A DNA stretch of 64,000 bases from Marthasterias glacialis (lineage: Eukaryota; Echinodermata; Asteroidea; Forcipulatida; Asteriidae): NCBI GenBank assembly GCA_911728455.2, contig OU452223.1, forward strand, positions 16,053,802 to 16,117,801, read 5' to 3'. The position numbers and the translations under genes are program-made. The notes under the pieces are model-generated. The model worked only from the letters and a program-made list of their open reading frames with translations, ran no database searches and was not told where the DNA came from. Within the stretch, counting starts at the first letter, position 1; every line of letters starts with the position of its first letter. This document shows, piece after piece, positions 60,737 through 64,000 of the stretch.

Positions 60737-62360
60737 CACGGCTAGATATCCGTTTGAAATGTGTTCATTTTTTCCCCGGTGGAATCCTTCACGCGGATTT
60801 TTCTCAGGTCAGCAGGTTTGCGCCTTGCAGTTGCGATGAGCATGAAAAACAGGCTCAACAGTTTTTAGCACGCAACACGTTGGGTGACTTGTCGTGCCCC
60901 AACCCCTTTAATAATTTCGGCAGCGTCAATGGAGGAGAAGACATTGTATATCCACTGACTCGGTCCCGTGCGAAGATGCTGAAGTAGCCGGTTTGCATTT
61001 CGACTCCGGGGACTTGCTATGAACAGTGACGGTTGTTGTCAAATACGGGCGACTCCGTCTCGCAAATAAAACCACGGAGGAGCGAGGGTACGTGCGTGCG
61101 CAAGGGGATGATATGCCACATTTTGCTTGGCTGGCAGGGTCGTGGAGGTGAGTGCGCTTTTTGACTGTAAATTACGAGTTGTCGCACTTTTAACCATTGT
61201 TTTGGGTGACAGAAAATGACAAAGAGCCGCGCTATCCTGCGAATGATCATGATATCGGTAAATACAGATTATGAGATTGCAGGTGAACGTACTCAAAGAG
61301 TGTCCAGCAATGTTAAAGTACTTGGGGGTAATGGGAACTAACAAAGTTTCCTTGTTTCGAAATGCTATTACCTTAGCACTGAAAAGCCCTTGGGTCGATC
61401 ACCATGGCGACAACGCCTAGATGTAATGAATTATTTTTATTTGTTTATTTTTAAATCAGCAATAATCCTAGGAATTGTTTTAGGCGGGAAACCCGCAGCA
61501 CACTGTAGATTTGCTATTGGACAATAAAGGGCGTGTACCATCTTGCCATCCGTAATAATGGATGCATTCCTGTCAACACAGGCGTCACTTTAAGGTTCAG
61601 GCGTCCAAACCACGAGCATGACTCCCAACAGTACTTTTATTATTCCCAAGGCACAATAAATGTTATTGTAATTTGAATTTTTGAAGAAGTCAATTCCATT
61701 GGTTCTTCTGTTTCGTCAGGCACACGTACCCCTTTAATTTGGATGTCGTTTTTATTTAGTTATCTTTAAGTGCTTCAAAATGATATTAAATGACATATAG
61801 AATCACTCCTGGGAGATTTAACTGATGGGTGTCCAGTTTAAATTGAATCAGACTTCGATTGCGATATCATGATTTGATGTAACATGTTACAAAGAGGTTG
61901 CAATATGTCTGTAAACATAAAGTTCAATGAAATGCCAGCCACCTCATCGCCTGCTCTTAATGTCTCTGTACCATTTCTGTGTTCACAATTCTCCACCACT
62001 GTTAATTTACACCGGAACTTATAATACTCATCAACACGTTTATGCACTGTCGACAACGCATCACATTCCATGACATTGCTTCACATCAGTTATTCATGTG
62101 ACCGTAACCCACATCTCTCGCGAGTGGCCGTTGTTGTTTTAAAAAATGGATAACTTCTCTTTTCAAAATTGATGAAACGTATGATACAGATGGAATGAAG
62201 TTTCCCATTATCGGATAAGATTACGCTTAAACGGTTTAAGATCTCTAAGATATTGATGAAACAGTGAACTTGACCTCTGCGGATCGACAAGGGGTTCTTA
62301 AACTGCAGATGCTAAGAATCTGGGTTGTATATTATATTAGTATGATAAATTTTTATTATA
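60737..62360. other. No gene called; one coding-looking minus frame
   Basis: The frame at 61838-62071 (-) encodes 77 residues (starts MECDALSTVHKRVDE, includes AGDEVAGISLNFMFTD) with a less biased codon look than its neighbours, but I know no match and see no splice or promoter signals. GC-richer sequence at 60770-61160 holds overlapping frames on both strands. Left uncalled. Confidence 0.4.
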
Positions 62361-62398
62361 TTGGCTCTGACGAAGGTCCGATTTGGATCGAAAGCTAA
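62361..62398 (+). ncRNA. Hammerhead-ribozyme-like core, possibly a Penelope-like element relic
   Basis: CTGACGA (62367-62373), then stem GGTCC / GGATC (62375-62379 with 62385-62389) around loop GATTT, then GAAA (62390-62393). The CUGANGA...GAAA order around one stem is the conserved core of hammerhead ribozymes. Outer bases TTGGCT and AGCTAA also pair, giving a closed hairpin rather than the canonical three-way junction, and an extra A follows CTGACGA. Penelope-like retroelements are known to carry minimal hammerhead motifs. No RT or GIY-YIG sequence is seen here, so activity is doubtful. Confidence 0.3.
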
Positions 62399-63448
62399 GG
62401 CCATCGCCCCTACTAGTTATATATATATAATATATAATGGTCAAGGTGCAGCAGTGGTGTTTTGAAGGCTGTGGTGTTTTGAAGGCCGGGATGTTTTTGA
62501 CCAAGTTTTAAGCAAGAGGTTTCTTGTAGGAGGGAAAACTCACTTAAATTAGTATCAAGTTGGTATAGGCCTATAGTTGGTGCTAATCAGCCATGCCGAG
62601 GGATCATTCGCTCAGAAATGATTTATATTCCAGAAACTTATACATGTCTCCGCTTTACTGAAACTCACATACATCGCCTCAATGGTGATGAGTATGACTC
62701 GGCATTCGCGAGTTCTCAATTTGAGGTAATTTCTGAGGCCGATTCCTTCTTAAGCTATAATATGTAACTCATCTTACTTGGAGCAAACCATAATGAAAGG
62801 AAAGTATAAAAACCAAATCCTAGACGACCTTTAACAAATTTATATCTCCCTATCTAACTATAGCGACACCACTTTCAATTATTGTGTGTGGACTATGCCC
62901 CCGTATCTTTTTTTTCTCTCTTCACCATCCTTCCTGTTTTATTTTAGTTTGAAGTATTAACGGCTTTTTGGGAAACGTCTTTGCGAAAGATAAGATTTCT
63001 TACAATTCTGCCAGATGTCATATTCAAGATATGAATCTCTCAGAAAAGCCGACCCGTCCATTCTTAGGGAGACGGCTAACGAGGTAAATTACCTCACGGG
63101 GGAGGAAGAAGAAGAACATTATGTGGGGAGAAGAAGTCATTGGGTACGTTAATCACACTGAGCAAGGACATGATTTATGTTCTGTGCGGGATCAGCGTGT
63201 TGAATTTAGTTGGCGGTACCAAAAATGTAATGTCGTTACATCGGATTGCACCTATGATCACTTGGTGTGGACCTATTAATTATGTAAATCATTTGTTGTT
63301 AGACAAATAGCACCAGTAACAATTTGATTATGTTGTAGCCATTGAGTCAGGTAAAGACAGGTACTGATGAACGGTAAGAGATGGAATGTTAAAGGCTCTT
63401 AAACACCGTAAAACAAAATATTGGGGTAAACTGCGCGCGTATTACCAT
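62399..63448. other. No gene seen
   Basis: A (TA)n-rich patch lies at 62421-62437. An exact direct repeat TGGTGTTTTGAAGG at 62455-62487 surrounds GCTG. No supported gene. Confidence 0.5.
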
Positions 63449-63882
<434 letters not shown>

Positions 63883-64000
63883 GTTACTGTATTGTTCCGG
63901 TTTCAGACAGCTTTATAATCATAATTTTGGAAAATATAATATTGGTGGCATTAAAAAAACATCTTAGTATACGTTTTGGGGGAAATTCGACACATCTGAC

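Noticed and set aside
61838-62071. 77-codon minus-strand frame that reads somewhat like coding sequence
   Set aside because: No match I can name and no promoter or splice signal; kept only as a note.

Overview
This window looks like non-coding animal nuclear DNA, probably from a marine invertebrate. It is AT-rich, has no bacterial-style gene packing, and is full of short tandem repeats, homopolymers, tRNA-derived SINE fragments, small inverted-repeat transposons (MITEs) and decayed LINE retrotransposons. Several dispersed families resemble ones I associate with echinoderm genomes: a CACTCTAAAAA-ended group, a CAGTGGCGTAACC-ended group, and elements carrying TATTGACC plus GACGTCA. An echinoderm or related deuterostome is my best guess, held with low confidence. 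I see no rRNA gene, no intact tRNA gene, no CRISPR array and no operon.

Coding content is very sparse. The only segment that reads like a host coding exon is at 9627-9812 (+). It is a 62-codon first exon with a clear signal peptide, a Lys-Arg processing site and a clean GTGAGT splice donor in phase 0, so it probably starts a secreted or neuropeptide-like precursor. I could not identify its family or find its next exon. If the call is right, much of the sequence to its right could be intron. Two pieces of degraded LINE reverse transcriptase sit at 118-1150 and 46570-47062, both broken by frameshifts.

Layout: LINE remnant (0-1.15 kb); ~250-bp degenerate tandem array (2.9-4.7 kb); two CACTCT/GGGTC MITE copies (6.3 and 7.2 kb); perfect 20-bp hairpin (8.8 kb); signal-peptide exon (9.6 kb); SINE (11.2 kb); two MITEs (12.3 and 12.8 kb); dispersed repeat copy (13.9 kb); two abutting MITEs (17 kb); ~67-bp tandem array (21.4-21.9 kb); ~174-bp tandem array (30.7-31.4 kb); 1.39-kb TA-flanked inverted-repeat transposon with an unexplained internal segment (34.4-35.8 kb); ~500-bp CTG/TTG repeat (41.9-42.4 kb); SINE fragments (42.6-44.3 kb); LINE 3' end (46.6-47.1 kb); second dispersed repeat copy (47.5 kb); ~130-bp tandem triplication (54.4 kb); MITE (57.6 kb); perfect 58-unit GTT microsatellite (58.7 kb); foldback element with perfect 32-bp arms (60.6 kb); hammerhead-like motif (62.4 kb); and a MITE swollen by a TTA/TTTA microsatellite (63.4-63.9 kb).

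The genes do not form a system. The biology here is repeat biology: several non-autonomous transposon families with related termini, microsatellites growing inside them, and local tandem arrays. The observations most worth following up are the transposon at 34407-35797, the exon at 9627, the perfect foldback at 60590 and the hammerhead-like motif at 62361. I computed no database comparison; all family names rest on motifs read by eye.
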